This document shows, in pieces, positions 1 through 7,793 of a DNA stretch of 64,000 bases (the first letter of the stretch is position 1; each line of letters starts with the position of its first letter). The notes beneath the pieces were generated by a model. It saw only the letters and a program-made list of their open reading frames with translations, ran no database searches and was not told where the DNA came from. A program made the position numbers and the translations under genes. The stretch comes from Paucisalibacillus globulus DSM 18846 (GTDB taxonomy: Bacteria > Bacillota > Bacilli > Bacillales > Amphibacillaceae), in contig NZ_AXVK01000001.1 of the NCBI RefSeq assembly GCF_000482485.1, positions 248,001 through 312,000 on the forward strand, given 5' to 3'.

Positions 1-1
1 A

Positions 2-226
2 TTTACTGGGGATTCCCAAGGTGTCATCAATCAAATGAATGATGAATGGCCTTGCTATGAAGAAGAATTACTTCGTTGGATAAGTCGAATTGAAAAAAAG
101 ATAGATGGATTAGGAATTACACCAGAATATAAATCAATACCAAGGAAAAAGAATCGGGAAGCAGATCACCTTGCAACCCAAGCCCTAAATGGAGTAGACG
201 TATTTAGTAATAGTGAGGTAGGTTAG
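2..226 (+). CDS. RNase H-like (reverse-transcriptase-like) protein, 3' end only
   Basis: The window opens inside this gene. The frame is open from base 2 to the TAG at 224-226, giving the last 74 residues. The segment GDSQGVINQM resembles the strand that carries a catalytic Asp in RNase HI-fold proteins. NREADHLATQAL resembles the last helix, which carries the final metal-binding Asp. Proteins of this type (for example YpeP-like proteins in Bacillus) are RNase H-like and may act on RNA-DNA hybrids. Function is inferred from the fold only, and the N-terminal half lies outside the window. Confidence 0.7.
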   Translation, partial: FTGDSQGVINQMNDEWPCYEEELLRWISRIEKKIDGLGITPEYKSIPRKKNREADHLATQALNGVDVFSNSEVG

Positions 227-328
227 GGATAAAATGGAAGTACCGTATACTGACCTAAAAGAGCACAGAAAAACAGGATTCACCATTATTTATTTGTTAG
301 ATTGAATATAGGAAAGGGAGGGGTGGAA

Positions 329-1189
329 TTGGAGAAACTTCAACGTATGATTGATAGCATTGATTACATTGAATCAAATCTAGGTGGGGAACTCAATATC
401 GAGGATATTTCAAAGGCAGCGTATATGTCTAAATTTCATTTTCAGAGAATGTTTAGCATGTTAACTGGTTATACGGTTAGTGAATAAATACGTAATCGTC
501 GTATCACCAAAGCTGCTCAAGAATTAGTAAATACGAATCAAAAAGTTATAGATATCGCCTTAAAGTATGGTTACGAAAGTCCGGAATCATTTACAAAGGC
601 TTTTCGAAGTATTCATGGTGTTACCCCAACTACAGCAAAGAAAAACAGCCAAGTCTTAAAAGTCTATCCTAAGCTTTCTTTCCAAATTCAAATAAAGGGT
701 GATGTGGAAATGGATTACAAGATTGTTGAAAAAGGAGCATTTTCAGTAGTTGGGAAAAGTATTCGAACAACAACAGTTGGAGGAGAAAACAATCGAAAAA
801 TTGCCTCGTTCTGGAATGAAGTAAACTCAAATGGATTTGCGGATGAATTAGCGAAAAATTGTGGGCCTCTTGGTTTGCTTGGGATTTGTATGGAATATGA
901 TAAAAACCTAGAGAAACTATCTTATTTAATTGCTGCAGAAAAGAATATTGAATCTGTACCACCAGATTGGGAAGAAAAGATAATTCCAGCAGAAACTTGG
1001 GCTGTTTTCCCTGTAAGAGGAGCTATGCCAGATGCAATGCCTGGAGTATGGCAACGGATTTTTTCCGAATGGTTCCCTGCTACTGGATATGAACATGCAG
1101 GGGGACCGGAAATGGAAGTGTATCTTAGTAATGATGACCCCTCTTCTGAGAATTATTACAGTGAAATCTGGATCCCTATTAAGAAATAG
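329..1189 (+). pseudogene. AraC-family regulator with GyrI-like C-terminal domain, interrupted by a nonsense codon
   Basis: One reading frame runs from a TTG start at 329 (site GGGAGG about 7 bases upstream) to the stop at 1189, but it is broken by TAA at 485-487. Residues before the stop match the first AraC helix-turn-helix (IEDISKAAYMSKFHFQRMF, then GYTVSE). Residues after it continue the same domain without a gap (IRNRRITKAAQEL, then FRSIHGVTP). Family members normally read SEYIRNRR here, so a Tyr codon probably became TAA. The C-terminal 150 residues form a GyrI-like small-molecule binding domain. That domain could be made alone from ATG 710, which follows AAAGGGTG. As written, the full regulator cannot be made; a sequencing error is the alternative. 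Confidence 0.8.
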
Positions 1190-1191
1190 GT

Positions 1192-1222
1192 ATTGAAAAA
1201 GCACACGGATCGTGTGCTTTTT
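1192..1222. terminator. Intrinsic terminator, bidirectional
   Basis: A perfect stem GCACACG/CGTGTGC with a 3-base loop is flanked by A5 and T5. It can stop transcription from the AraC/GyrI frame on the + strand and from helD on the - strand. Confidence 0.85.
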
Positions 1223-1278
1223 GCGTACGGTTGCCTAATTTATAATAATTGAAGAAGGGCATGGCAAAGTCTATCTTG

Positions 1279-3552
1279 TTAACTAAGTGCTTCTTGAAGA
1301 AAGATACATGGATTATTGGTTGTGCAAATGGTTAAGGAATGCATTGCTCTTGTACATGCAGTATAGAATAATGTTCGGTCTGATTCTTGATTGTAATGGT
1401 CACTCGAAGCATCCGGAATAATTACTGCGTCAAATTCAATTCCTTTAGCTAAATACACTGGTAATATAACAATACCTTTTTCAAATGAATACGTATCTTC
1501 ATTGATTTGTTTAACTGGAACATGATTCTTCAATAGCTCGTATATAAGATTGCTTTCTTCTAACGTTTTACAGATTAATGCAATTGTCTCCAATTCTTTA
1601 TCTTGTAAATTCTTAAGCGTTTCAAGTAATTCTTCTGTTAACCTTGATTGTTCGTTAAGCATAACGATATGAGGAGGATTTCCTTCACGTTCAAAAGCCT
1701 CAATCATTTCCCCGCCAGGTGCAAACTTTTTAGTAAACTCAACAATCTGTTTTGTGGACCGATAGCTTTTGGTAAGTGTAATTCTTTCGTGATTTCCTTC
1801 TATATATTCAGGTACCAACGGATTATCATTTGAGGCATAGGTGTAAATTGCCTGGTTAACATCACCTAAGAGCGTCATTCGCGTATAAGGAAAAATTTCC
1901 TTAATATATGCAAATTGAAATGCGGTATAATCTTGAGCCTCGTCAATGAATAGATGGCGAACACCACGATTTTCTTTATCACCGATTAATTTTCCCCTAA
2001 AATATCGGTAGGCAGTAGCGTCTTCCCAAGTAAGAAAACGATTAGAAATATTTTCGAGTGATATATCAGAAATTGATTGCCAATTATCAATTTCTGAATC
2101 CTGTCTTTCGAAAAGTTGCTTATACGTTGCTAGACTATTAACAAATGCATATCTTTTTACTTGCTTGCGTACAGGGGCAAATTGTTTCTTTACGACAACA
2201 GCACGTAGAATTTCTTCCTCTAAGCTAATATCATCTTCGTCAACCCGCTGATTTTCGTAATAAGCCTGTAAATATGCTTCCTTATCTAACAGCTCAACTT
2301 GTTCCATGACCCAGTCTTTACTTTTTTCGTTCTTTTGGTGGATTCGCAACTCATTTAAAATCCATTTTGCTACAAATTCCATTCGATTTGGAATCGATAC
2401 AATTTCATCAAGAGAATAAAAGTAATCGGAAATTTGTTCTTTGGATATTAGTATTCTGTTTTGGAATGTAATATTTCTAAATTGAATTCCTCTGATTAAC
2501 AAAGTAGAAATATAATCTTCTAGTACAGCTTTAAATTCAATACTAGACTTTAGCTTCATATTTTGTTCTCGCGAAGCCAACTTTTCCTTATCTTTACAGG
2601 TTAACATATACTCCATTTGTTCAAAAGGAGATTCGATTGTAATATTCTTCTCGATGCCCTCCCGTAAAAAGTTTAAGAAGGTTGTTTGGCTAATATTTGT
2701 TTCACCGAGTTCAGGGAGTACGTTGGCAATATAGCTTGAAAACAATGGGTTTGGTGAAAATAACATTAGGTTCTCTGAATTTAAGCTACCCCTGAAGCGA
2801 TACAATAAGTAGGCAATACGTTGTAGTACTGCAGATGTTTTCCCACTACCAGCGACTCCTTGAACAACGAGTAGTTTGCTATGTTCGTTACGAATAATTT
2901 TATTCTGCTCTTTTTGTATAGTAGAAACAATACTTTTCATTGTTGTACTGGCATTATTTCCTAGGGCTGCTTGGAGTAAACCGTCTACGATTGTGACTCC
3001 CGTATCAAACATGCCTTTAATTTTGCTCTGTCTGATAATAAATTGTCTTTTAAGAGAAATATTACCTTCAATAATGCCGATAGACGTATCATAAGAAGCT
3101 TCACCGGGTGGGAAATCATAATAAAGGCTAGAAATTGGTGCTCGCCAATCATAAATAAGAAAATCCTCTTCATTTTGATCCATCAGTGAGGCAAGTCCGA
3201 TATAAATTTGCTCTTTTTCATTTCCGGGCATTTCCGTAAAATCAATTCTTCCAAAATAAGGTGAATCCTTAAGACGATGTAATATTTTTAACTTTTTTCC
3301 AATTTCGCTGTGAGATCTCTCTCGTTCAGCAAGTAACTCTGCTTGTTGTTTTAGACTAGCCTGTGTTTCAATGACATCATCGGGCTCATCTAAGTTTACT
3401 GTAACATCCTCCCAGAAGTTTTTACGGAGATCGACAATACTATCCTTAAGACTGCCTGCTTTTGAAGTTAGTTTTTCTTCTTTGATGTTGATTTCCTGTA
3501 CGACTTCATCAACACGTTTCTGTTCATTTTGTATATTTTCGTCGTTACTCAC
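1279..3552 (-). CDS. helD: RNA polymerase recycling helicase HelD
   Basis: A 757-residue UvrD/Rep-like superfamily 1 protein that begins at GTG. The N-terminal coiled coil (about 1-95) is the HelD hallmark that enters the RNA polymerase secondary channel. Walker A is GVAGSGKTS at about 232-240. Walker B is IDEAQD, followed by the SF1 motif LLGDVNQAIYTY. Known role of the family: ATP-driven release of stalled RNA polymerase from DNA and RNA after termination. Length and domain order are normal for Bacillus HelD. It stands alone between two terminators. A TTGATA/TTATAT promoter is possible on the - strand near 3600-3640. Confidence 0.93.
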   Translation of the reverse strand: MSNDENIQNEQKRVDEVVQEINIKEEKLTSKAGSLKDSIVDLRKNFWEDVTVNLDEPDDVIETQASLKQQAELLAERERSHSEIGKKLKILHRLKDSPYFGRIDFTEMPGNEKEQIYIGLASLMDQNEEDFLIYDWRAPISSLYYDFPPGEASYDTSIGIIEGNISLKRQFIIRQSKIKGMFDTGVTIVDGLLQAALGNNASTTMKSIVSTIQKEQNKIIRNEHSKLLVVQGVAGSGKTSAVLQRIAYLLYRFRGSLNSENLMLFSPNPLFSSYIANVLPELGETNISQTTFLNFLREGIEKNITIESPFEQMEYMLTCKDKEKLASREQNMKLKSSIEFKAVLEDYISTLLIRGIQFRNITFQNRILISKEQISDYFYSLDEIVSIPNRMEFVAKWILNELRIHQKNEKSKDWVMEQVELLDKEAYLQAYYENQRVDEDDISLEEEILRAVVVKKQFAPVRKQVKRYAFVNSLATYKQLFERQDSEIDNWQSISDISLENISNRFLTWEDATAYRYFRGKLIGDKENRGVRHLFIDEAQDYTAFQFAYIKEIFPYTRMTLLGDVNQAIYTYASNDNPLVPEYIEGNHERITLTKSYRSTKQIVEFTKKFAPGGEMIEAFEREGNPPHIVMLNEQSRLTEELLETLKNLQDKELETIALICKTLEESNLIYELLKNHVPVKQINEDTYSFEKGIVILPVYLAKGIEFDAVIIPDASSDHYNQESDRTLFYTACTRAMHSLTICTTNNPCIFLQEALS

Positions 3553-3584
3553 TAAATCAACCCCAATCTAATTTTACTTTTTTG

Positions 3585-3613
3585 TTGACTCCTTCTATAG
3601 GGAATGATATAAT
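3585..3613 (+). promoter_or_regulatory. Consensus sigma-A promoter, + strand, no gene behind it
   Basis: TTGACT at 3585-3590, a 17-base spacer, and TATAAT at 3608-3613. It points away from helD (which is on the other strand) and towards the terminator at 3690, with no coding frame between. Confidence 0.6.
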
Positions 3614-3619
3614 AAAATT

Positions 3620-3714
3620 GGATAATTATATCAAATGCAACAAAAATGACAATTACTTTATTATTTTACCATATCTAGTATGAACTGACAACGCTTAATT
3701 TAAGTGTTTTTTTT
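3620..3714 (+). ncRNA. Candidate small RNA, about 95 nt
   Basis: The stretch lies between a near-perfect sigma-A promoter (3585-3613) and an intrinsic terminator (3690-3714). It contains no reading frame with a ribosome binding site: ATG at 3634 gives only three codons before TGA. It would end at the 3' end of the oppositely oriented SLAP gene. No family was recognised. The call rests on the promoter-terminator pair alone. Confidence 0.35.
3690..3714 (+). terminator. Intrinsic terminator, + strand
   Basis: Stem AACGCTT/AAGTGTT with loop AATTT, followed by six further T on the + strand. The other strand has no T run after the stem, so this does not serve the SLAP gene. Confidence 0.65.
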
Positions 3715-4090
3715 ATGCTTTTATTTCTAATTCCCCAAGTTGAACATTTGCATTTTCTGCATAGCTTCCAACCGGAAAAATAAATGTCCATGGCATACTA
3801 GCTTTGGATTCAATTGTAAGGTTTGGTAAGGTGAATATATTTTCAGCCAAAACATTATTATTATGTTTGTAGCATAGCTTTTTTTTATTGAAAAATATTT
3901 TTTCAGTTGTTGTATTATGGACAATCACCATAATAAGTAATTCGTTTTTATAATTCCGATCCATTCGTAAGGTGGTAAATTGGATTGGCTCTTCAGTTAA
4001 TATTACTTCATAAAATGCTTCCTCAACTAAATATCGGTCTTTATCTGATATCTGTTTTTCCCAGGCTGGTTCATAGATAAGTTTTTGCAT
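3713..4090 (-). CDS. SLAP domain-containing protein
   Basis: A 125-residue protein with the SLAP pattern: an N-terminal YEPAWEKQISDKDRYLVEEAF, a central beta region with LLIMVIVHNTTTEKIFF, and a SMPWTFIFPVGSY block near the C-terminus. SLAP domains occur in Firmicutes, often near the accessory Sec/S-layer export machinery, but their biochemical role is not established. No signal peptide or membrane segment is visible, so a cytoplasmic location is likely. The gene stands alone, with an AT-rich upstream region and no neighbouring S-layer gene in the window. The PWTFIFP block makes the family call fairly safe. Confidence 0.75.
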   Translation of the reverse strand: MQKLIYEPAWEKQISDKDRYLVEEAFYEVILTEEPIQFTTLRMDRNYKNELLIMVIVHNTTTEKIFFNKKKLCYKHNNNVLAENIFTLPNLTIESKASMPWTFIFPVGSYAENANVQLGELEIKA

Positions 4091-4208
4091 GGTTAGATCC
4101 CCTTAGTAATGATTGTAATAAGAAATTAATTATATCGTATATTTAAGTGAAACGAACATAATAATCACTTTCTTTGTTGGTAGCCAAATAAATTCTAAGT
4201 CAACAAAG

Positions 4209-4224
4209 TTGTAATTTACTACAA
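4209..4224. promoter_or_regulatory. Possible operator palindrome before the OsmC gene
   Basis: TTGTA and TACAA are separated by six bases, 50 bases before the OsmC start. Relatives of OsmC are often controlled by redox sensors such as OhrR, but the arms here are not in the OhrR-box order (TACAATT-AATTGTA). Assignment is open. Confidence 0.25.
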
Positions 4225-4274
4225 TAAAAGACAAACTACATGTTAGTAAGATAAAATTATTGGAGGGAATAACT

Positions 4275-4700
4275 ATGGAAATGAATGTAAAATGGGATGG
4301 GAAAATGGCATTTACCGGGTTTGCTCCATCTGGTCATGAACTAAAAATGGATGCAGCAGAAACGGTCGGTGGGGAGAATACGGGTGCAAGACCAACAGAG
4401 TTATTATTAAGTGCTGTCGCAGGTTGTACAGGAATTGACATTATATCCATATTAACTAAAATGCGGCTTAATCCTACCTCGTTCCAAATGGATATAAGCG
4501 GTGATCGAGCAGATGAACATCCTAAAAAGTTTACTAAGGTGAATATCCATTACGCTCTTCAAGGAGATTTACCAGAAGATAAAGTAGTGCGCGCAATTGA
4601 ATTATCGATGGATAAATATTGTTCAGTGTCGCATTCTTTAAGTGCTGAGATTACAGCAAGTTATTCAATTAATGGTGTTGATGGAGAGAAAAGCATATAA
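4275..4700 (+). CDS. OsmC family protein
   Basis: A 141-residue protein. The ATG at 4275 is preceded by GGAGGG at the right spacing; the TTG 15 bases upstream lies before that site and is rejected. It shows the OsmC/Ohr fold signatures: GGENTGARPTELLLSAVAGCTGIDI with the first conserved Cys, and DKYCSVSHSL with the second Cys. In the family the two Cys reduce organic hydroperoxides with dithiol donors; YhfA-type members are less well characterised. It is a single-gene unit, ended by a terminator that overlaps its stop codon. A peroxide-defence role is inferred from the family. Confidence 0.85.
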   Translation: MEMNVKWDGKMAFTGFAPSGHELKMDAAETVGGENTGARPTELLLSAVAGCTGIDIISILTKMRLNPTSFQMDISGDRADEHPKKFTKVNIHYALQGDLPEDKVVRAIELSMDKYCSVSHSLSAEITASYSINGVDGEKSI

Positions 4701-4715
4701 GCTTTTCTCTTTTTT
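4686..4715 (+). terminator. Intrinsic terminator after the OsmC gene
   Basis: Stem GAGAAAAGC/GCTTTTCTC followed by T6. The left arm lies in the last codons of the gene and the stop codon is in the loop. Confidence 0.85.
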
Positions 4716-4717
4716 GG

Positions 4718-5242
4718 TTATGGTAATGAACCAAAAGGGATTTTAAAAAACATTAATAATATAATGGACCAAATAATTGCAAATACCCAAGCAATAATTG
4801 GACTTCTGTAATGGATCCACAGAGTTGAAAACATGACAATATTAAATGCAAAGGACCAAGTCATGGTCCAGCCATTTTCATGTGTGATTTCTTTTAAATA
4901 ATGTAGATTAATAAATTCCCCTATCCAATAGAGAGCCACCCAAAATAACACCCAAAGAATTTTTTTACTAGTTTTCTTAGGAAAATGTCCAAGATAAATT
5001 AGTATTGTAGTAGGGTATATGATAAGCATAGTCATAAGATTAATGATGGTATGATTAGTTAACATGTCCATTGCAAAGATTGTTTCTTGGTATCTCCATA
5101 AAGGATATTTAGAGGTTAGCATATTAGCGAATAAATCACAAAGAATAAAAAATAATATCGTCGGGTAATATTTTTTCCAATCCCGCCATTTCCCCCATTT
5201 TACTCCAGCTAATAAAAACACTAAGTTATAAATTAAATGCAT
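4718..5242 (-). CDS. CBO0543-like integral membrane protein
   Basis: 174 residues from the ATG at 5242, which has GGAGCG about 8 bases upstream; the longer frame to 5281 has no site. It has five or six hydrophobic segments and Trp-rich loops (KWGKWRDWKKYYP near the N-terminus, then NHTIINLMTMLIIYP). This is the layout of the CBO0543 family, a Firmicute membrane family of unknown function often found in tandem copies. The upstream gene on the same strand is a second member, 22 bases away, so the two are probably co-transcribed. No function is assigned. Confidence 0.65.
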   Translation of the reverse strand: MHLIYNLVFLLAGVKWGKWRDWKKYYPTILFFILCDLFANMLTSKYPLWRYQETIFAMDMLTNHTIINLMTMLIIYPTTILIYLGHFPKKTSKKILWVLFWVALYWIGEFINLHYLKEITHENGWTMTWSFAFNIVMFSTLWIHYRSPIIAWVFAIIWSIILLMFFKIPFGSLP

Positions 5243-5264
5243 AGTAATCGCTCCAAACTTAGTC

Positions 5265-5726
5265 TCAACAATCCTTATCAAGTAACAGTAATTTTCTTAT
5301 GAAAAGAAAGTTCAGTATAATTAGCAAATATATAAATGGATATATGATTGCAGAATACCATAGCTTCCAATTTTCATAATAAAGAGTTCCATTTCGAATA
5401 CATAAATACTCATATCCAATTGAAAATATTGTCCAGGCCAATATATACATTGTTTTTAAGATGATTTCTCTTTCAATGGGTAAATAATTTATAAATAGGA
5501 TCGTAAGTGGTGGATAAATCATGAAAATATAGATGAATGTTTCGTAGTCAACGCCCTTATCAAAGTACCCGTATAACTCATAGTTAAATTCTAATACGAT
5601 ATCGACAATTAGTTGCAATACCGTTGAGAATAATATGGTTAAATACATTTCTACATAGCTAATATTTTTATGTATCATGTAAGCAATCACTATAAAAATA
5701 AATGCCGAAAGTAAAGCAAAGACCAT
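5265..5726 (-). CDS. CBO0543-like integral membrane protein
   Basis: 153 residues from the ATG at 5726, with GGGGTG upstream. It is almost entirely membrane segments with short loops and resembles the downstream neighbour in size and in the IYPPLTILFINYLP motif. It is probably the first gene of a two-gene unit whose products could pair in the membrane, which is inference. Members of this family are commonly annotated only as hypothetical. No signal peptide cleavage site or catalytic motif is visible. Confidence 0.6.
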   Translation of the reverse strand: MVFALLSAFIFIVIAYMIHKNISYVEMYLTILFSTVLQLIVDIVLEFNYELYGYFDKGVDYETFIYIFMIYPPLTILFINYLPIEREIILKTMYILAWTIFSIGYEYLCIRNGTLYYENWKLWYSAIIYPFIYLLIILNFLFIRKLLLLDKDC

Positions 5727-5869
5727 GAAATCGCACCCCATAATAAGTTATCGTTATTATTCTTATTGGTAGTTATTTTATACCTATCAGGTGTAGAATA
5801 AGAATGATTCATAGGGAAATTCGAGGGCTATTGTCGAGGGGAGAAACAGCCTATAATCAAGTATTCGTA

Positions 5870-5897
5870 TTGACTTTTTTGAAAATTACTGTATAAT
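5870..5897 (+). promoter_or_regulatory. Sigma-A promoter of the TetR gene
   Basis: TTGACT at 5870-5875, a 16-base spacer, and TATAAT at 5892-5897. It sits directly before the operator palindrome and 36 bases before the TetR start codon. Confidence 0.75.
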
Positions 5898-5898
5898 G

Positions 5899-5915
5899 AA
5901 TGACAATCAGTCATT
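5899..5915. promoter_or_regulatory. TetR operator 1 (autoregulatory)
   Basis: The palindrome AATGAC-5-GTCATT starts two bases after the -10 box of the TetR gene. It shares TGA...TCAGTCA with the site at 6615-6631 before the efflux genes, so both are likely bound by the adjacent TetR protein. Confidence 0.6.
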
Positions 5916-5932
5916 TTGGTGGAGGAAGCAAA

Positions 5933-6526
5933 ATGGATAATAAGAAAGAACGAATCATACATGCAGCAATGGATGTTTTTACGGAAAAAGGACTAGAAAA
6001 AACAAAAGTATCTGATATCGTAAAGAAGGCTGGGATTGCACAAGGTACTTTTTATATTTATTTTTCTTCTAAATTATCTGTAGTTCCTTCTATTGCGGAG
6101 ATTATGGTAGAAAAGACGTTAAATGAAATTATTAAAAAGGTAAATAAAAATGATCCTTTTTCAGATCAAATGAAGGATGTCATTGATGTAGTGTTTTCAG
6201 TAACAAAAGAATACCGTCAAATCTTTGCTTTGGTATATGCTGGATTAGGATCAACGGACTACTTACAAGAATGGGAGGCTCTTTATTCCCAATATTATAC
6301 TTGGATGAGTAGATTTTTGAACCGTGCAAAGGATGCTGGGACATTACGTGAAAACCTAGATCCTGATCAAACTGCTGTACTTTTGATTGATTTAATTGAA
6401 TCAGCAGCTGAGCAGACTTTTCTATACTCTCATGGAGATAAAGATATGGAAGCAATCAAGAAGAAAGAAGTCTGGGAGTTCTCCATGTATGGTTTAGGGG
6501 TAAAGTTAAATCATAAAGAAGATTAA
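5933..6526 (+). CDS. TetR/AcrR family repressor of the adjacent SMR efflux genes
   Basis: 197 residues. The ATG at 5933 follows GGAGGAAG; the upstream in-frame start at 5900 lies inside the operator. The helix-turn-helix is residues 24-45 (KVSDIVKKAGIAQGTFYIYF). The rest is the all-helical ligand-binding domain typical of TetR proteins. It is followed by a terminator and then two small multidrug resistance genes, the same order as yvdT-yvdS-yvdR in Bacillus subtilis. The likely job is to repress itself and the pump until a cationic drug or metabolite binds. The ligand cannot be read from sequence. Confidence 0.88.
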   Translation: MDNKKERIIHAAMDVFTEKGLEKTKVSDIVKKAGIAQGTFYIYFSSKLSVVPSIAEIMVEKTLNEIIKKVNKNDPFSDQMKDVIDVVFSVTKEYRQIFALVYAGLGSTDYLQEWEALYSQYYTWMSRFLNRAKDAGTLRENLDPDQTAVLLIDLIESAAEQTFLYSHGDKDMEAIKKKEVWEFSMYGLGVKLNHKED

Positions 6527-6571
6527 TGCCTAGCTCACCTAAAGATGCCAATCGTGTTTAATAAAAAGAAT

Positions 6572-6604
6572 ATTTCCCTTAATAATGAAAGGGAATTTTC
6601 TTTT
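6572..6604 (+). terminator. Intrinsic terminator after the TetR gene
   Basis: Stem ATTTCCCTT/AAGGGAAT with an 8-base loop, then TTTCTTTT. It separates the TetR transcript from the efflux operon. Confidence 0.7.
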
Positions 6605-6614
6605 AGGTAAAAAA

Positions 6615-6631
6615 TGACTGAATGTCAGTCA
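6615..6631. promoter_or_regulatory. TetR operator 2, before the SMR efflux genes
   Basis: The palindrome TGACTG-5-CAGTCA lies 24 bases before the first SMR start codon. It shares half-site bases with operator 1 at 5899-5915. Confidence 0.6.
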
Positions 6632-6654
6632 CGGAGAAGATGGAGAGTGTTAGT

Positions 6655-6996
6655 ATGAATAAATCATGGATATATGTAGTGTTAACGAGTTTAGCTGAAC
6701 TAGTTTGGATTTACGGGTTCAACACGGCATCTACCTGGTGGCATTGGGCGTTAATTGTTTCGTTTATTTTACTAGATTTACACTTTCTAGCAAAAGCCTG
6801 TGAAGGTCTTCCTACAGGTACGGTGTATGCGATTTTTGCTGGGTTTGGAACAGTTGGAACTTTTTTAATGGATATCTTTATTTTTCATGAGCATATCAGT
6901 GTATCAAAGATTTTCTTTATTCTCTTGATTGTTGCTGGAGTTGTTGGATTAAAACTATCTGACGATAAAAAAGAATCGAAAGGAGTGTTGGAATAA
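6655..6996 (+). CDS. SMR-family efflux subunit, first of a pair
   Basis: 113 residues, four membrane helices, the size of small multidrug resistance proteins. The ATG at 6655 gives MNKSWIYVVLTSLAELVW, which places the conserved membrane-embedded Glu at residue 14, the proton and substrate site of SMR pumps. GLPTGTVYAIFAGFGTVGT is the conserved helix 3 region. The C-terminal tail is charged (SDDKKESKG), as in the longer partner of paired SMRs. Its stop codon overlaps the start of the next gene by one base, so the two are translationally coupled. Probably an obligate heterodimer partner, like YvdS/YkkC. Substrate unknown (toxic cation or guanidinium-like). Confidence 0.87.
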   Translation: MNKSWIYVVLTSLAELVWIYGFNTASTWWHWALIVSFILLDLHFLAKACEGLPTGTVYAIFAGFGTVGTFLMDIFIFHEHISVSKIFFILLIVAGVVGLKLSDDKKESKGVLE

Positions 6997-7307
6997 TGGG
7001 GTGGTTTTATGTAGTTTTAGCCGCTGTTAATGAGCTGATTGGAGTATGGGGCTTGAACCGCTTTAGCGAGAAAAGGAATATAGCCAATGCATCTCTTTAT
7101 GTTGGTGGACTAGGTCTATCTTTTGCTTTTATCTATGCTTCATTTGATTACCTTCCAACTAGTATTGCTTATGCTACTTGGACCGGAGTTGGTACAGGTG
7201 GGGTGGTACTCATGAATATGCTCTTCTTTGGAGAATCTAAGAACGTATTTAGATTGGTAAGCTTATTAGCGATTATTGTTGGAGTAACCGGATTAAAGGT
7301 TGTATAA
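6996..7307 (+). CDS. SMR-family efflux subunit, second of a pair
   Basis: 103 residues and four membrane helices with almost no tail. Glu13 in FYVVLAAVNELIGVWGL is the conserved charged residue. SIAYATWTGVGTGGVVLM is the helix 3 signature. Translation starts at an ATG that overlaps the previous stop (TAATG). Together with the preceding gene it should form an asymmetric dimer in the cytoplasmic membrane that exchanges a substrate for protons, as known for YkkCD and YvdSR. Control by the upstream TetR protein is inferred from the operator pair. Confidence 0.87.
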   Translation: MGWFYVVLAAVNELIGVWGLNRFSEKRNIANASLYVGGLGLSFAFIYASFDYLPTSIAYATWTGVGTGGVVLMNMLFFGESKNVFRLVSLLAIIVGVTGLKVV

Positions 7308-7310
7308 CAT

Positions 7311-7373
7311 AAAAGATGCCTGAATTGTCCCTTGTTCTATGTGAACTAGCGGCGATACATGCATCTTTTTTTT
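7311..7373 (+). terminator. Possible terminator after the SMR genes
   Basis: AAAAGATGC at the left pairs with GCATCTTTT at the right across a long loop. A T8 run follows at 7366-7373. Confidence 0.5.
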
Positions 7374-7475
7374 GCTCTTTTTGCTCTTTTTGCGCAGTTT
7401 GTTGCTATTATTGTATAGACTGTGCGGTAATTTTTGTGTATAGCTGGAGTTGGTGAACTGCTATCACCCCGCTCC

Positions 7476-7585
7476 GGCAGAATACTCCGCTTTCCGCGGG
7501 CACGGCCTCAGCCTCCTCGTGGAAAGACCACCACTGCGGGGTCTTCGGACACGTGCTGTTCCCGCAGGAGTCTCCGTATTCTGCC
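7476..7585 (+). repeat. GC-rich Bacillaceae intergenic repeat, copy 1
   Basis: A 110-bp unit bounded by the inverted ends GGCAGAATAC/GTATTCTGCC. The core contains CGCTTTCCGCGGGC, GCCTCCTCG, TGCGGGGTCT and CCGCAGGAGTCT. The core is much richer in GC than the surroundings and is homologous, in opposite orientation, to the unit at 7677-7793. I know this core as a recurrent intergenic sequence in Bacillaceae genomes; no function is established. Confidence 0.7.
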
Positions 7586-7676
7586 TACGCTGGTTTTAGT
7601 TTTCAAAATATATATTTCTTTATTACATGTTTCTAGTGTTATGTGCTGGCAGTCTAATCTAATTGAATCTACATTA

Positions 7677-7793
7677 GCGGGGGAAATACACGTAGACTCC
7701 TGTGGGAGGACAGGCCTAGGTGAGACCCCGCAGCGACGAAGGAGCGAGGAGGCTCTCCAGCCGCCCACGGAAAGCGAAGTGTATTTCCCCCGC
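7677..7793 (-). repeat. GC-rich Bacillaceae intergenic repeat, copy 2
   Basis: A 117-bp unit bounded by perfect 15-bp inverted ends GCGGGGGAAATACAC/GTGTATTTCCCCCGC. The core is homologous to copy 1 read on the other strand (GACTCCTGTGGGAGG, AGACCCCGCAG, CGAGGAGGC, CCCACGGAAAGCG). The end stems differ in sequence from copy 1, yet each is self-complementary. Confidence 0.7.

Noticed and set aside
485-487. TAA read-through or recoding in the AraC gene
   Set aside because: TAA is the usual stop codon of neighbouring genes and no stimulatory structure is apparent; a point mutation is simpler.
6527-6654. Guanidine (ykkC-type) riboswitch before the SMR pair
   Set aside because: The gap is short and holds only a terminator and the TetR operator palindrome; no riboswitch consensus was seen.
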